A program made the position numbers and the translations under genes. Shown here piece by piece: positions 1 to 11,345 of a stretch of DNA of 64,000 bases (the first letter of the stretch is position 1; each line of letters begins with the position of its first letter). The DNA is from Rhyacophila brunnea (taxonomy: Eukaryota > Arthropoda > Insecta > Trichoptera > Rhyacophilidae): the NCBI GenBank assembly GCA_022495005.1, contig JAGYXB010001018.1:248001-312000 (forward strand), read 5' to 3'. The notes beneath the pieces were generated by a model that saw only the letters and a program-made list of their open reading frames with translations, did not search any database and was not told the origin of the DNA.

Positions 1-26
1 AGAGAGCAAGTATATTTTAAGCTTTA

Positions 27-695
27 TTTTTTACACATCTGCGAACTTGCAAACAGTATTTTAATTCAAATCTATGCAAGTAGCTGTAGAAAGTGAATTT
101 CAGTAGATGGCAGGTGGCGAAGGATGGAGGTAGACTTTTAAAATCTGACATACCTATTACACAATAAACTTTATCAGTCATATGTATTTTACTAGATAGA
201 CAATTGTAGTAGGCCAGTTATTTTTGGATTAAATAAATCTCTTATAAAAGTATTATGAAATAGGAACAGAATAAAAAATATTTGTAAAAACTTACCAAAA
301 CAACATGTTTCTCGAGTTTATCGTGAATATTTTCATACTAAAATAATATACTTATATTGTTCAGAAAATAAACACTTACAGTTTGTTCAGACGTGATTAT
401 AATTGCAAGAACGCACGAGTTAACTCGTCCATGGCATGACGCTACGTACAGACGACATACAGACATTGACGAGTTATCTTGGCTCTGGCAGTGATCAGGT
501 TAAGATTCAGCGGAGATATTCATTACAAAAGCTCAAAAGCCGAAGCTTACATCTGCGAACTTACAAACAGTATTTCAATTCAAATCTATGCAAGTACCTG
601 TAGAAAGTGACTTTCAGTGAATGACAGGTGGCGAAGGGTGGGGGTAGGCTGTACATATTCCATAATAAACTATATCAGTCATATGTATTTGTTTT
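27..695. repeat. Diverged direct duplication (two ~155 bp copies)
   Basis: Positions about 35-190 and 547-690 are direct repeats, starting with ACATCTGCGAACTT and running through CAAATCTATGCAAGTA and GGTGGCGAAGG to TCAGTCATATGTATTT. By eye they differ at roughly one base in eight. The shared block covers flanking DNA plus the first part of a hAT-like MITE (start CAGGTGGCGAAGG at 113 and 624). About 340 bases of unrelated AT-rich sequence lie between the copies. The block is too long to be a target-site duplication, so a local segmental duplication is the simpler reading. Confidence 0.8.
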
Positions 696-1232
696 CATTG
701 AACTACGTCTACAATTAAATTTACAGATGATGATGGTTTGTTTTTTAAATTCAATTAAATACTGCGAAAACTAAACCATAATAGATAATAGTCAAAATAT
801 TATCTTCTACCTATAAAATATTTAAAATTATGCCATTAAACCATACATAATTTTGTAAATATTTTTATAGATCTAATTATATTTTTTATCCACTATGGGT
901 TTGTTAAGGCAGGACTTAATGAATTGCAAAAAACTAACCAACAACATAAATGTAATAATTATTATGTATTCTTAATTCAATGAAAACAAATTTATAAGTA
1001 CGAATGAAAAAATGTGCACTATTTATTACTATCATATATTTTGTCGAATTACCCATAGTATACGAAAATTATACTTTGGTTCAAGCAAGGTTTAATTGAT
1101 TTTTAAAAACTAACTAACACCATTTGTAAATTGTACTCTAATTTCAATAAAAATAAACAAGAATAACAGACAAAGTTTAAGGTGCACTATTTATGCCTGA
1201 TTTTAAAAGCCCACCTCCACCGTTCACCACTG
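624..1232. mobile_element. hAT-like foldback MITE, 0.6 kb
   Basis: The left end (CAGGTGGCGAAGG) and the right end (reverse complement CAGTGGTGAACGGTGGAGGT) form inverted arms, and the similarity continues inward for about 200 bases (blocks such as TTTACAGATGATGATGG against TTTACAAATGGTGTTAG). A second arm-like module at about 893-1010 resembles 1053-1160, so an arm was duplicated inside the element. The same family has a cleaner copy at 42767-43205. CAGTGGCG-type ends are typical of hAT elements. No convincing 8 bp target duplication is visible here. The 62-codon frame at 1193 lies in the right arm and is not a gene. Confidence 0.65.
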
Positions 1233-2722
1233 GACTGGATGGTGACAATGCAGTATTTACAGTTTTCTTCACATTCATTTTTCGAATGACCAACATTGGC
1301 TTAATTGAAAGAAAACACAATATAACAAAAAGTTCTTCAGCATATTATTACCCTATATTATTTTCATATCAGATAGCATAACCACCTACTATTTTTCTAA
1401 TTATAATAATAGTATATTAAGTTATAAAAATTTTGCAACGGTCAATTTAATAAAACTTATTTGTTAAAAAAAATTTTGGAACTAAAAAAGAATTTCAGCT
1501 TTCATTGATGTTGGTTTATTGAAATGAATTCATATGTATTTTCAATATAATGGCATTATCATTTATTCAAGTCCAGCTTTGAGCAGCGAGGTTCATTAGT
1601 ACGGTTGGAACAATTAAACAATTTACTTTATGCGAAACCAATAGAAATGGAAATCGAAAGAATTTATTATGGATTTTTCACTAATGAGAGAGCTTTTTAG
1701 GGATAATAAAATTTCAAACGGCGTTAAATAATTTATTGCTGTATTATATTTAGATAAATATAAAAGTAAAAATAATATACCATGGTCGATACTAAGTCTG
1801 ACATAAAATGGGTATTCCAAAGCGTAAATGTTCTATTAACCCATAGCTTACGGGCCGCACAAAATTGTGTTTTTGCTAATTACTTTTCAAATACAAATTA
1901 ACACGTTAATTACAAAATTAATTAAAAGGGCCCGTAAGCATTGTGTTAACATCTGATTTTACGAGAAAATAATTTTATCCACTATTAAGTCCTGTAGAGG
2001 TTTTCCCCAACTCTACAACTACTGACATGTTATTATCTATGCTCACATTTAGAGATGGTAACGTAGACAATAAAGTTGTCAAAACGAGCTTTAAAAATGT
2101 AGAAGTTACGAGAGGCATTGGTCTTACATTAAAATATTAAATGTAAAAGTACCATTATAAACATGTACGTGTAAATTCATGGATAAATATACTTTCGTGT
2201 TATCCTGCCTTGTAATATCACCAGTGTAATTGTGCTTTATACAAAATATAACACTAAAATACCCACATGTGTTTTTTTAATAGAGACCCATATAATATCA
2301 CATCACCACATCCAAACGCAACCGTCTGAATATAATATATTGACGGAGGTATTTGATTAAACACATACCTACTATTTATTCCACACTCTAAAAAACATTC
2401 GAAATTCCTAGATCCGGCATACTATTATAACCAGAAACCTTCAACTTTCTAAGTGGATACGTCAGTATAAGGCTATCGTTGGCGTATTTTTACCAATAAT
2501 TTTTGTATTTTTGGAAATACCTCAACATACACGTTATTAGAAATGTGTGTGTTTTTTTAGGGGATAACACTCTTTAATTTTAATCCCTAGTTGTTTGAGT
2601 ATATTTTAAATGGATATTTGGATCGTTCAAAATTTTAGTTGTAACATTCTTGTGCTGGCTAATAATTTATTTTGAATTATGTTTATTTATTTAATCATAT
2701 TGAGTCGTTAAGGAATCTCGTA
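1233..2722. other. AT-rich sequence without a recognisable gene
   Basis: Contains only short chance frames, for example one on the minus strand at 1623-1820 rich in Leu, Ile and Ser. No tRNA-like, transposase or retrotransposon motif was found. Confidence 0.6.
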
Positions 2723-2769
2723 ATCTAATATATAAAAATTAATATTTGTTTGTTCGTATTTAATGCGCA

Positions 2770-2878
2770 GCCATACCGTTCATCCGATTGCAATAAAACT
2801 TTGTCAACTTATTGCTTGCACTTGCGCAAAGAGTAAATGCTATACTAAAATATAAAAATGAATGTCTGTCTGTCTGTA

Positions 2879-2910
<32 letters not shown>

Positions 2911-4570
2911 CTGTATGCGTTCCTATACCATTCATCCGATTGCAATGAAATTTTGGTAAGTGGTTGTATGCACACCCATGAAGATTTCTGAATTAGAAAA
3001 ATCATCATCTTCTTCTTCTTCTTTATTCTATTTTCTTTTATTCGTATGGTTCCTACACCATTCATCCGATTGCAATGAAACTTTCATCAGTTGTGTTGGT
3101 AACACCCGTAAAAGTTTCTAAATTAGTACAACTATCTTTTTCTTCTTTTTCTTCTTCTTCTTCTTCATTCTATCTTCTTTTATTTGTATGGTCCCTATAT
3201 CATTCATCCGATTGCGATGATTCTTTCATCAGTGGTTGTGCCAACACCCGCGAAGGTTTCTGAATTTGTACAACCATCTTCTTCTTCTTCTTCATTATAT
3301 CTTCTTATATTTGTATGGATCCTATACCAATCATCCGATTGCGATAAAACCTTCGTCAGTCGTTGTGGTTACACCCGTAAAGGTTTCTGAATTAGTACAA
3401 CCATCTTCTTCTTCTTCTTCATTTTATCTTCTTTTATTTGTATTGTCTCTATATCATTCATTCGATTGCAATGAAACTTTTGTCAGTGGTTGTGCCAACA
3501 TCCGCGAAGGTTTTTGAATCATTTTCTTCTTCTCCTTCATTACATATTCTTTTATTCGTATGGTTGTTATACCATTCGTCCGATTGCGATGAAACCTTCC
3601 TCAGTTGCTGTGCTAACACCCGCAAAGGTTTCTGAATTAGTACAACCATCTTCTTCTTCTATTTTATCTTCTTCTATTTGTATGCGTTCCTATTCCATTC
3701 ATCCAATTGCAATAAACTTTCGTCAGTAATTGTGCCAACACCCGCGAAGGTTTCTGAATTAGTACAACTATCTTCTTCTTCTATTCGTATGCGTTCCTAT
3801 ACCATTCATCTGATTGCAATGAAATTTTGATCAAGTGTTGTGCTCACGCCCGCAAAGGTTTATGAATTGATACAACTATTTTCTTCTTCTTTTTCTTCTA
3901 TTCTATCGTCTTCTATTCGTATGCATTCTTATACTATTCATCCGATTGCGATGAAATTTTGACCAGTTGTTGTACGCACGCCCGCAAAGGTTTCTGAATT
4001 AGTACAACCATGTTCTTCTTCTTCTATTCGTATGCGTTCCTATACCGTTCATCCGATTGCGATGATATTTTGACCAGTTGTTTTGCGCACGCCCGAAAAG
4101 GTTTTTGAATTAGTACAACCGTTTTCTTCTTCTTCTATTCGTATGCGTTCCTATACCATTCATCCGATTGCAATGAAATTTTGATTAAGTATTATGCTCA
4201 CGCCCGCAAAGGTTTCTGAATTAATACAATAATGTCTTCTTCTTTTTCATCTATTTTATCTTCTTCTATTCGTATGCGTTCTTATACCATGCATCTGATT
4301 GCGATGAAATTTTGACAAGTTGTTTTGCTCACGCCCACAAAGGTTTCTGAATTAGTACAACCATCTTTTTCTTCTATTCGTATGCGTTCCTATACCGTTT
4401 ACAATGAAACTTTGGTGAGTTGTCGTGCGCGTGCGCATGCCCACAAAGATTTCTGAATTAGAAAATCATTATCTTCTTCTATTCGTATGAGTTCCTATAC
4501 CATTCATCCGATTGCGATGAAACTTTTGTCTGAAGTTGTGCGCACACCTGCAAAGGTTTCTAAATTAGTA
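2770..4570 (+). repeat. Minisatellite, ~15 units of 105-150 bp
   Basis: Each unit has CGTATGCGTTCCTATACCAT, then TCATCCGATTGCGATGAAA, then GTTGTGCNCACNCCCGC, AAAGGTTTCTGAATTAGTAC and a (TTC)n tract. The CATCCGATTG block recurs near 2781, 2931, 3061, 3202, 3331, 3457, 3575, 3698, 3806, 3938, 4048, 4158, 4291, 4396 (shortened) and 4502. Length differences come mainly from the (TTC)n tract. Overlapping frames of 60-100 codons in this interval are translations of the repeat, with Ser-rich runs from TTC/TCT, and are not genes. Confidence 0.93.
2862..2911 (+). repeat. (TCTG)n microsatellite
   Basis: About twelve TCTG units with one TATG interruption. The tract follows the internal start motif AAAATGAATG and leads directly into the first full minisatellite unit. 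It accounts for the Thr-Asp-Arg-Gln repeat seen when the minus strand is translated. Confidence 0.95.
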
Positions 4571-4969
4571 TTATATAAAATACAAAGTTTGTTGTTTGTT
4601 TGTTCCATCTAATTTTGATTTTTTTTTTACTACATATTAATAACATTAATAATGTTTGCATATTTTGGATTCGATTTTAATTTAGTGTTCTTTTGTTTGA
4701 CCTTTACTCCTATTAGAATTATTTTCATATTGCCATATTGTATTACACAGATATTTTTATATTAAAAATAATTACCTCTTATTATTTTTTAAATATCTAA
4801 GATAAATATAACAACGAAACGATCCTGTGCAAAGCCGGCTACTTCAGCTAGTATGTTATAATATATAATATTAATTAATTCATTAATTATATAATTTAAT
4901 CATAGAGGAGATTTTTTTCCATAATATTACCTGTAATTGAATCAATAATACACAATGTTCGACATTATT

Positions 4970-5395
4970 GAAAATTAAACGTACGTAATTTTGAAAAACA
5001 ACTCTGAGAAAGTATATTATAACCAATAGAAAAAATATTTTTTGAAAAAAGTAAGCCACCCCGGCAGGGAACCGAACTCTGCATCTCCTGGGTTTATGCT
5101 CTTTTTTGATGAGAAGGCATTAAAAAGGCTAATAGGTAAAATTTATCGCTATTAGTACGTCGCCTTGTAGCATAGAGGATAATGCGCGGACGGGGCGGGG
5201 CGTAAACCCAGGAGATGCAGAGTTCGATTACCTGCTGGGGTGGCTTACTTTTTTCAAAAAGATTTTTTCTATAAGTTATAGTATACTTTCTCAGAAGTAT
5301 TTTTCAAAATTATGTATGTTTAATAATTAGAATGGTACATTTTTTAAATCTCGTTAATTATTCGTTGAATAAAAGAAATGGTTAATTAATTATTG
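4970..5395. mobile_element. Inverted pair of a repeat with tRNA-like module
   Basis: Positions about 4975-5098 and 5203-5325 are inverted copies of one segment. The right copy reads GTAGCATAGAGGATAATGCG, AACCCAGGAGATGCAGAG, GTTCGATTACCTGC, GGGGTGGCTTAC; the left copy is its reverse complement. GTTCGATT-ACC matches a pol III B box and TAGCATAGAGG resembles an A box. Sequence on both sides (TTTTTCAAAATTATGTATG; TTCGTTGAATAAAAGAAAT) recurs around 11040-11340, so the tRNA-like part lies in the middle of the repeat rather than at its 5' end. The inverted arrangement could form a strong hairpin. Confidence 0.75.
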
Positions 5396-6260
5396 AAGTA
5401 CATTATTTAGAACTATCATATAATGTATCGCCTGAATAAATTGTGCTAGAAGTGGGTTATAAATAGTCCCCTTCAGTTTAAGTACTTAAATTTTCAGTAG
5501 GAAATTTAAGTACTTTATAGTTCCTAGGTATGGTATATCTACGAAATTGGATAACGTCGGGTATATGAAAAGAAAAAATATTCAAATTCATAAAATATCT
5601 TGGAAATCTTTTTAATTTGAACTTGTAAAAATATATCGTGACGAAATATTAATGTGTTATGACTAACAAATGATTTATGGCTTATGTAAATTAATGTAAT
5701 AACTAGTTGTTCCTATTTTCTTTTAAAATCTTTGGATACATGAGTCGCATCAGCAATCATTTTGATTGCCATGGCGTAGACAAAAGGCTGTATCATTAAC
5801 ATTGCCCTTTGCCATTCGCGCTTTAAAATGAAAGCCTTTTTATTCTGAGAGTGTAATTGCTTGTGAGGTGAGAGCTTTTCCTCGTTTGAAAAGCGTCGAG
5901 CCATTTTCTTTTGAAAAAAGGAGGCATTCGGAAAAGCGGAAGCCACACGCGCCAATTATTTCTCATAGGCATACAGATCTGTATTATTTGTAACGTCGTA
6001 TGATGCTGCCAGCATATAAAATATGATTTTAATATATAAAAAAAAATACCGATACGTTAAAAAAAATCTTTTCAACTTCAAGCTTAAAATAGACCAAAAA
6101 TAATACAAGAGAATGTAGCTAATAATACGTAAACCAAAATCACAATATGTTTTCAGAAACGACCACTGTAATAAAAAAAAATACAAAACCATAAATTACG
6201 CCATAACTTCAAAATAATCATAAGTAGAAACCGATATACATCGTAGATAACTCAGGATGG
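5396..6260. other. AT-rich sequence, one minor open frame
   Basis: An 80-codon minus-strand frame at 5713-5955 is less AT-biased than its surroundings and is rich in Lys, Arg, Phe and Ala. I recognise no domain in it, and no splice sites or partners support a gene. The rest shows no feature. Confidence 0.4.
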
Positions 6261-6269
6261 CAGAGAAAT

Positions 6270-6450
6270 AACATATTAAATTATATAAAGTCGTGGATCT
6301 CAAGATCGATTCCCAGATCTGGTGAATTTATACGTGTTTAGATACATAGCATGATCCTTATAGATTCACCAAGTGACTAATAATCATTTATCGTAAAATT
6401 AAAATCCGTTACGAAGCCTATCTGTAAGACGCTCACCATCTACATCGGAT
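6270..6450 (+). repeat. tRNA-like SINE fragment
   Basis: GTCGTGGATCTCAAGATCGA followed by TTCCCAGATCTGG resembles the T-arm/B-box half of the window's tRNA-derived SINEs, which share CGTCGTGRGTYCCAGGTTC. The A-box half is not clear, and the downstream body does not match the other copies well. Confidence 0.4.
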
Positions 6451-6479
6451 TGTAGAGCCAAGTAAAAGAAAAAAGTAAA

Positions 6480-6960
6480 TTCAATGCTATAGCGCGAAGG
6501 CCTTTGAATACTTTTTCTTTCGCATACGGCAATACGTCGCATACGGCAACGTCCTGGCGCTCCCACTATAGCGCGCAGACGTCATCACATAGACGGCAGA
6601 GAAGGGGTCGTCTATTTAACTATATAAAGCGATGTTTGCCCTTCGGTTATCAATTAGAATTGAGTTGAGCTTGGCGTCTTCAAGAGATCGAATTCACCTA
6701 GGTTACTACAGTAGCCTTGTTTGCACTCTGAAAACAGATAAATGTGGTTAGCCGTAATCACTATCAGAGTCAAGTGACCTATTCGATTGAACTTGGTGCA
6801 TAGTCGGACAATGCCGTAGTTTCAGTATTAATTACCTCGCAAACTTATTATACTAGCGTTGTATAAAATTATTGTCATGTAAAGAGTTAAACGATAAAAT
6901 ATACCATATACACTTATAATTTATAAATAAAAGGGAAGGAAGTAATAGGATTTCTGTTCT
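6480..6960 (+). promoter_or_regulatory. TATA-bearing, LTR-like segment
   Basis: A GC-richer patch (6500-6600, with CATACGGCAA twice) leads to CTATATAAAGCGATG at about 6620. Some 300 bases downstream is AATAAA (about 6926). A TATA box followed within a few hundred bases by a poly(A) signal is the usual order in an LTR. No second copy, TG/CA ends or target duplication were found, so it may equally be a chance arrangement or an unrecognised promoter. Confidence 0.3.
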
Positions 6961-8625
6961 TTAGATTACAAGTTTATTATTAATTTCATTACCATTAATA
7001 GAACAAAAACCTTTGGCAAGCAGTTAATTTGGTCTTCCCCAAAAAACTTTTCTATCTTGAATAATCCGGCTACGGTGCTTTTTAGTTACTTTAACTGAGT
7101 TTTTTTAGATCTTCTATCTCAGTTTTGGCCGTACCTTTGCTTGTAAAATGTCTGTTTGTTAAACATCCACTTCATTGTTAAAAGCAAACATGGCAATTTA
7201 CTTGTTTCATAATCTTAAAGTTTATTATTATATAAAGCTTGCTTTTTATGGTATGTTCACCTTTCTTTGGTATGATCACCATCTTAATATTAACCACAGT
7301 ATACCTTAATCAAAAACATAAAAAGAGAGGAATAAATAATTGAGGGGAATATTTTCAAAATAAACTTATCCCACTTCAACAAATGTTTGGCGGTATTGAT
7401 GTTACTTATGATTTTTGTATTGAAATAAGTTACTTTTGTAACTAACACCGGTTTTAAAGTTGATTTTTCTACTGAATTGAATGCTATTAGGTCATTCTAT
7501 GTAAAAATACTTGTTCAAAATTTTAGCCTTTAAATTCTGGCATCCATAACTCATTTTCGTCAATTAGTGGAATAAGTTTACTTTCAAAATACACCCCTTA
7601 ATTTATTTCTCTGATGTCATCATATGAAAATATTCTATACGTGTAAAAAAATATTAAACAACAATTTATAAAAACTTTAATATGCGTACAACTTTAATCA
7701 TCACGAAGATATTTGATTAAAAATGGCTTTTTATCAGAAGTGTTTACGCATTCATTGTTTTTTTTTTAACTTCATAGCGTTTAATCCACACTTTGATTTA
7801 TACTCCAAAGCATAAAATATTTTTACGCGTCGAAATCACCACAACCCCTAAAACTTGCAGCATCTGCAAAAGTAATAATTTATTTTAGGGATCAAAAAGC
7901 ATTCGTAAAATCCTTGCTTTGAACAATTGTGCGTTTGCTCTCTTGTATTCCATGCTCTTAAAAATATTAATACAATATACATTTTGAGAAGTCGCAAATT
8001 CCGTCACTTTTACATAATGAAATATGTATTGTAAGATATATATAAACCAGCCTTACAAATAAAAAGACTACAAGTATAATATGATTACTTAATAAAATCT
8101 TAGAAATATACATATTGGAAAATCCTTAAAGGAAATCAACATACTGAGTGATATTCTCACTCATATCTTTTACAATCCGGGTGAGTCCTCTCAACTTCTA
8201 AAGTAACCAATGAGTTGTACGTATTATGCTCACAAATACGTTGTCCGAAGAGCTTCATATTTAGCGTTTGAAGGCAATTATAAATATTTGCTAATTAAAT
8301 CGCCAGATACGGTTTACGATCTCAGATTTAGTAACGGTTTTAATTTATTTCAACGAATAATTCACAAGATTTTAGAAAGTAACCTTCTTTATTAAACACA
8401 CTCGTAAATAATTCGATAATACCGCGTTTACATAGTTGGCACTTCATAGTGTTAATTATCCTAGTTAATTTCATAGTAACTAGTTGGGACGCTTATGGTT
8501 CTATAGGTCAAGTACATGAACGCGAATCTAATGAATTCAATCATTTTTATATATATATTATTATATCTGAGAGTTTTGAAAATATGTTCAAAAGTATTAT
8601 GAATAAACTACGTTTTTAATAACAT
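6961..8625. other. AT-rich sequence without recognised features
   Basis: A 61-codon plus-strand frame at 8210-8395 has a mixed composition (several Tyr, Lys, Arg) but no recognisable domain. Nothing else stands out. Confidence 0.55.
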
Positions 8626-8965
8626 ATAATTTTTGGCGGCGTTTTTTAGTGAACTGTAATTTGGGATGATTGTAGATGTGGATGCTGGGGGAGGGTAGTT
8701 TAAACGGTTTCATGCACTCACATCCTAGTAGGTTCTGAGTGTCACTCTCATTGTTACACTTATGAATATTAATGATATGACAAGTTTGTATGAATGATAA
8801 GATACCTTGTGCCCGTAGCACGGCTTGATAGGTGGTCTAATTGACTGAGTTCGTAATGAGACACAAATTGAAATTATTGCTTGGACGACGGTTACACTGT
8901 AGCAAATTTACACGATCATCGTCTACGGATGACTGTCTTTTTGTCAATCACGGATGAGTGATGAC
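8626..8965 (+). repeat. Dispersed repeat D, copy 1
   Basis: TTTTTAGTGAACTGTAATTT, then GGGGGAGGGTAG and TCACTCTCATTGTTACAC, align with the copies at about 38310 and 46473. The 3' half is diverged or rearranged. The family resembles an LTR or another promoter-bearing repeat (see the 38310 copy). A minus-strand frame of 74 codons crossing it is not a gene. Confidence 0.6.
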
Positions 8966-9797
8966 TCGTTAAATGGTTAAGCGCCTAGATGACAACAATA
9001 AATAAGGACAGTAGGTATAAAATATTTGTGCGGGTTTAAGGATTGGATTGGGATTATAATCGGCCTAACAAACATTAGTAATGCGTCATCATATAAATGA
9101 GTTCTTTTCTAATCTTATAATATAAGCTTAGATCAATTAAAAACTATGACATAATGAAATCTCTGGCGTTTTGACATGGTTTGTTGTAGGCAATGAGTTT
9201 TCATTTGGCTGTAAACCAAATAACTTCATGAATTCCAAATTTACAAACTGGCGTCTCCAGTTACGATTCGGAAATAAAATTTGTTTAAATTACCAACTTT
9301 GGTAGGTAAATTTAAAATATACTTTAAAAAAAAGTTAAGCAATCATGTCCGTAATAGAAGTCAGTCGGCAATTTAAAAAAATCGATCACTGCGTTACGCT
9401 ATATTGTAATTCATAAAGGCGATTTATACCCTCTCGCAATTTAGCATGCTAATATTATTGAAACCGAACAGTATTTTTATATGAAAACAGTACCAACACC
9501 AAAACATTGTATTTCCACTCACTTTTGAATACTTTGATTAATGGAAAGTTGCTTCGAGCTTTTATTCAAACCAACATTGACCTACGTACGATATTCAAAA
9601 TTGGAAATGATTAAACTTTTTTTTTGTTAAATTACTTCTTCACAATAATAACACATATTTGAATATCATCGTGTTATTATTAATGAATAATCGTTTATTT
9701 TTTAAATATGATTTTATAAATTAATTGAAGTTTTTTTTTGCTTAGATTTTTTTAATTATCAATTGATTAGCATTTCAATTTGGATCGTGGTTACAAC
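8966..9797. other. AT-rich sequence without recognised features
   Basis: No tRNA-like, transposase or retrotransposon signal and no frame worth noting. Confidence 0.55.
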
Positions 9798-9900
9798 AAG
9801 GGATTGCAATACCGGTATCTCAGTATTTTTCGAGATTGAAATACCGGTTTTACAAAACAGACAATACATAATATATTATATACAATAACAAAACTGTACC
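9798..9900 (+). mobile_element. Transposon end fragment (GGGATTGCAATACCGG)
   Basis: AAGGGATTGCAATACCGGTA, then CAGTATTTTTCGAG and GAAATACCGGTTTT, match the start of the element near 39631 (GGGATTGCAATACC, CAGTATTTCATA, GAATACCGGTG). The repeated ACCGGT core is palindromic. The opposite end of this copy was not found. The family is unassigned; hAT-like is a guess from general appearance. Confidence 0.5.
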
Positions 9901-10685
9901 TACATCTTTATCGGATTACGCGATGCCTTGTTTAATTCCATTATCATTAGACGTGTAAGTGTACAATTCACAATAAACTAATAAAACATTAGATACAACT
10001 AGGAGTGGGCCATATGTCATCTAAGACCATTTCATAATATAATTAATTTATTGAAAGATCATTCTAAGAAGAAAGTGTCAATCATTCAACCACTAAGTAT
10101 TTATAAACATCAAATCTGTCTAGCTGGGAGTCAATGTAAAAAAAATCTACATAGTATAGGTACGATAGATGTCGTTGAAAAATTATATTATTTTTGTGGA
10201 ATATTTAATAATCAAGTTGTTATTTAAATACGTTAATGAGCAATTATGATCACCTAGTACACTAAGCATAGATAAACAGATGACAGGAAGGTACGACCGA
10301 ATAACTAGTTAAAGGATATTGAGGACATAAGATATCAGACTATCATCAAGTTAAGAATAAAGAAGCAATGTTGGACTTGAAGTAAAATTTCAACCTCTCT
10401 TGCATATTTTTCAAACTAACCAGATCCTAACGACATTATGGAAACCCGTTTAAAAATCCTTCACAAAAAGTATACAAAAGCCTAAGAGATCTTGGCATGC
10501 CCTGAGATGGCGCAAAAAAACTGGTGACCAAAAAGAACTTTTGGAGACACCAGATGGTGTTCATATGCATTTATTTGGAAGCAGAAATGGTCAAAAAAAA
10601 ATTATATTTAAACGGTTTTTTTAAATTTTCGAAATTTTCTTAGAAAAAACAGATACATTCCTACTGCAAATATGACTCTTCCGGG
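9901..10685. other. AT-rich sequence without recognised features
   Basis: No supported feature. Several A- and T-runs interrupt all frames. Confidence 0.55.
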
Positions 10686-10687
10686 AT

Positions 10688-10805
10688 TTTTTTTTTCAGT
10701 TATCTACGACAACCCACCTTCAATAGGCACCCTTCGTCACTGTTATGAGCCTTTGTAAGGTACTGTGACTAACGACTATAAAGTACCAATGCTTGCATTC
10801 TGATG
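10688..10805 (-). pseudogene. RTE-like retrotransposon relic, very short
   Basis: The minus strand, read across frames, contains LTKAHN-like and ALVLYS-like pieces in the order seen in the RTE-type segment that follows the reverse transcriptase core (compare 54425-54800, where the same region reads YDSKSWHFTKAHS). It is stop-ridden and too short for firm assignment. Confidence 0.35.
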
Positions 10806-11034
10806 CTTAGAATTAGGCGGTTTTTGATTATAACTAGACTTAGGATTCGTAGGTATTTAATTTTTTTTGAGTAGCCCCACAATAAAATATAAAAAATATC
10901 TATCCATTTTAGATTTCCCATTTTCCATTTCAAATTTGAAACATTTAAGCCCTATTTTTTAGCACCTATTTTTAAATCTTTCAGGATAATTACATATTTT
11001 AGGTTTAAGCGCATATTTTCACATAAACACAAAA

Positions 11035-11345
11035 TTAATGAACACAATAACATTAAACATACATAATTTTGAAAAACACTTTCTGAGAAAATATATTTAA
11101 TAACCAATCGAAAAAAAAATTGAAAAAAGTAAGCCACCCCGGCAGGGAATCGAACACTGCATCTCCCGGGTTTACGTCCCATCCGCGCATTACCTCTATG
11201 CTACATAGTGACTAATTGCGACAAATTTTAACTATTGGCCACTTTTAATACCCACTCATCAGCGCTCTTCTAAATCAAGCTTGTAATTAAAATGGTACAT
11301 ACTTAAATCTTGTGAAATTTTCGCTGAATAAAAGAAATAGTTAAT
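11035..11345 (-). mobile_element. Repeat with internal tRNA-like module, single copy
   Basis: On the minus strand: GCTGATGAGTGGGTATTAAA, then TGTAGCATAGAGGTAATGCG (A-box-like), GGGAGATGCAGTGTTCGATT and CCCTGCCGGGGTGGCTTAC (B-box GTTCGATTCCC), then a T-rich tail and AAAATTATGTATG. It is the best preserved copy of the family at 4970-5395. The order places about 190 bp of unique sequence upstream of the tRNA-like part, unusual for a simple SINE. The 76-codon minus-strand frame starting here is a by-product. Confidence 0.75.

Larger units (their letters stand above)
2724..4851 (+). mobile_element. Non-autonomous Helitron-like element
   Basis: The left end reads A|TCTAATATATAAAAATT, a 5'-TC start after an A. 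The right end is TCAGCTAG|T, so the 3' CTAG (a CTRR motif) is followed by T. The palindrome AGCCGGCT at about 4832-4839 sits just upstream of the CTAG, where Helitrons carry their terminal hairpin. AATATAAAAATGAATGTCTG at about 2846 resembles a second, internal start. No Rep/helicase coding sequence is present. The interior is almost entirely a minisatellite followed by about 250 bp of AT-rich tail. Helitrons insert between A and T and have no inverted repeats, which agrees with what is seen. No transposase is available to confirm the family. Confidence 0.6.

Noticed and set aside
2760..3065. 101-codon minus-strand frame with TDRQ repeats
   Set aside because: It is the translated (TCTG)n microsatellite and adjacent minisatellite.
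3075..3729. Chain of overlapping 60-93-codon plus-strand frames
   Set aside because: They are translations of the minisatellite units; the Ser-rich and Leu-rich runs come from (TTC)n and the frames shift with unit length.
2862..4570. CRISPR array
   Set aside because: The repeats are 105-150 bp tandem units with no spacers, in an evidently eukaryotic sequence.
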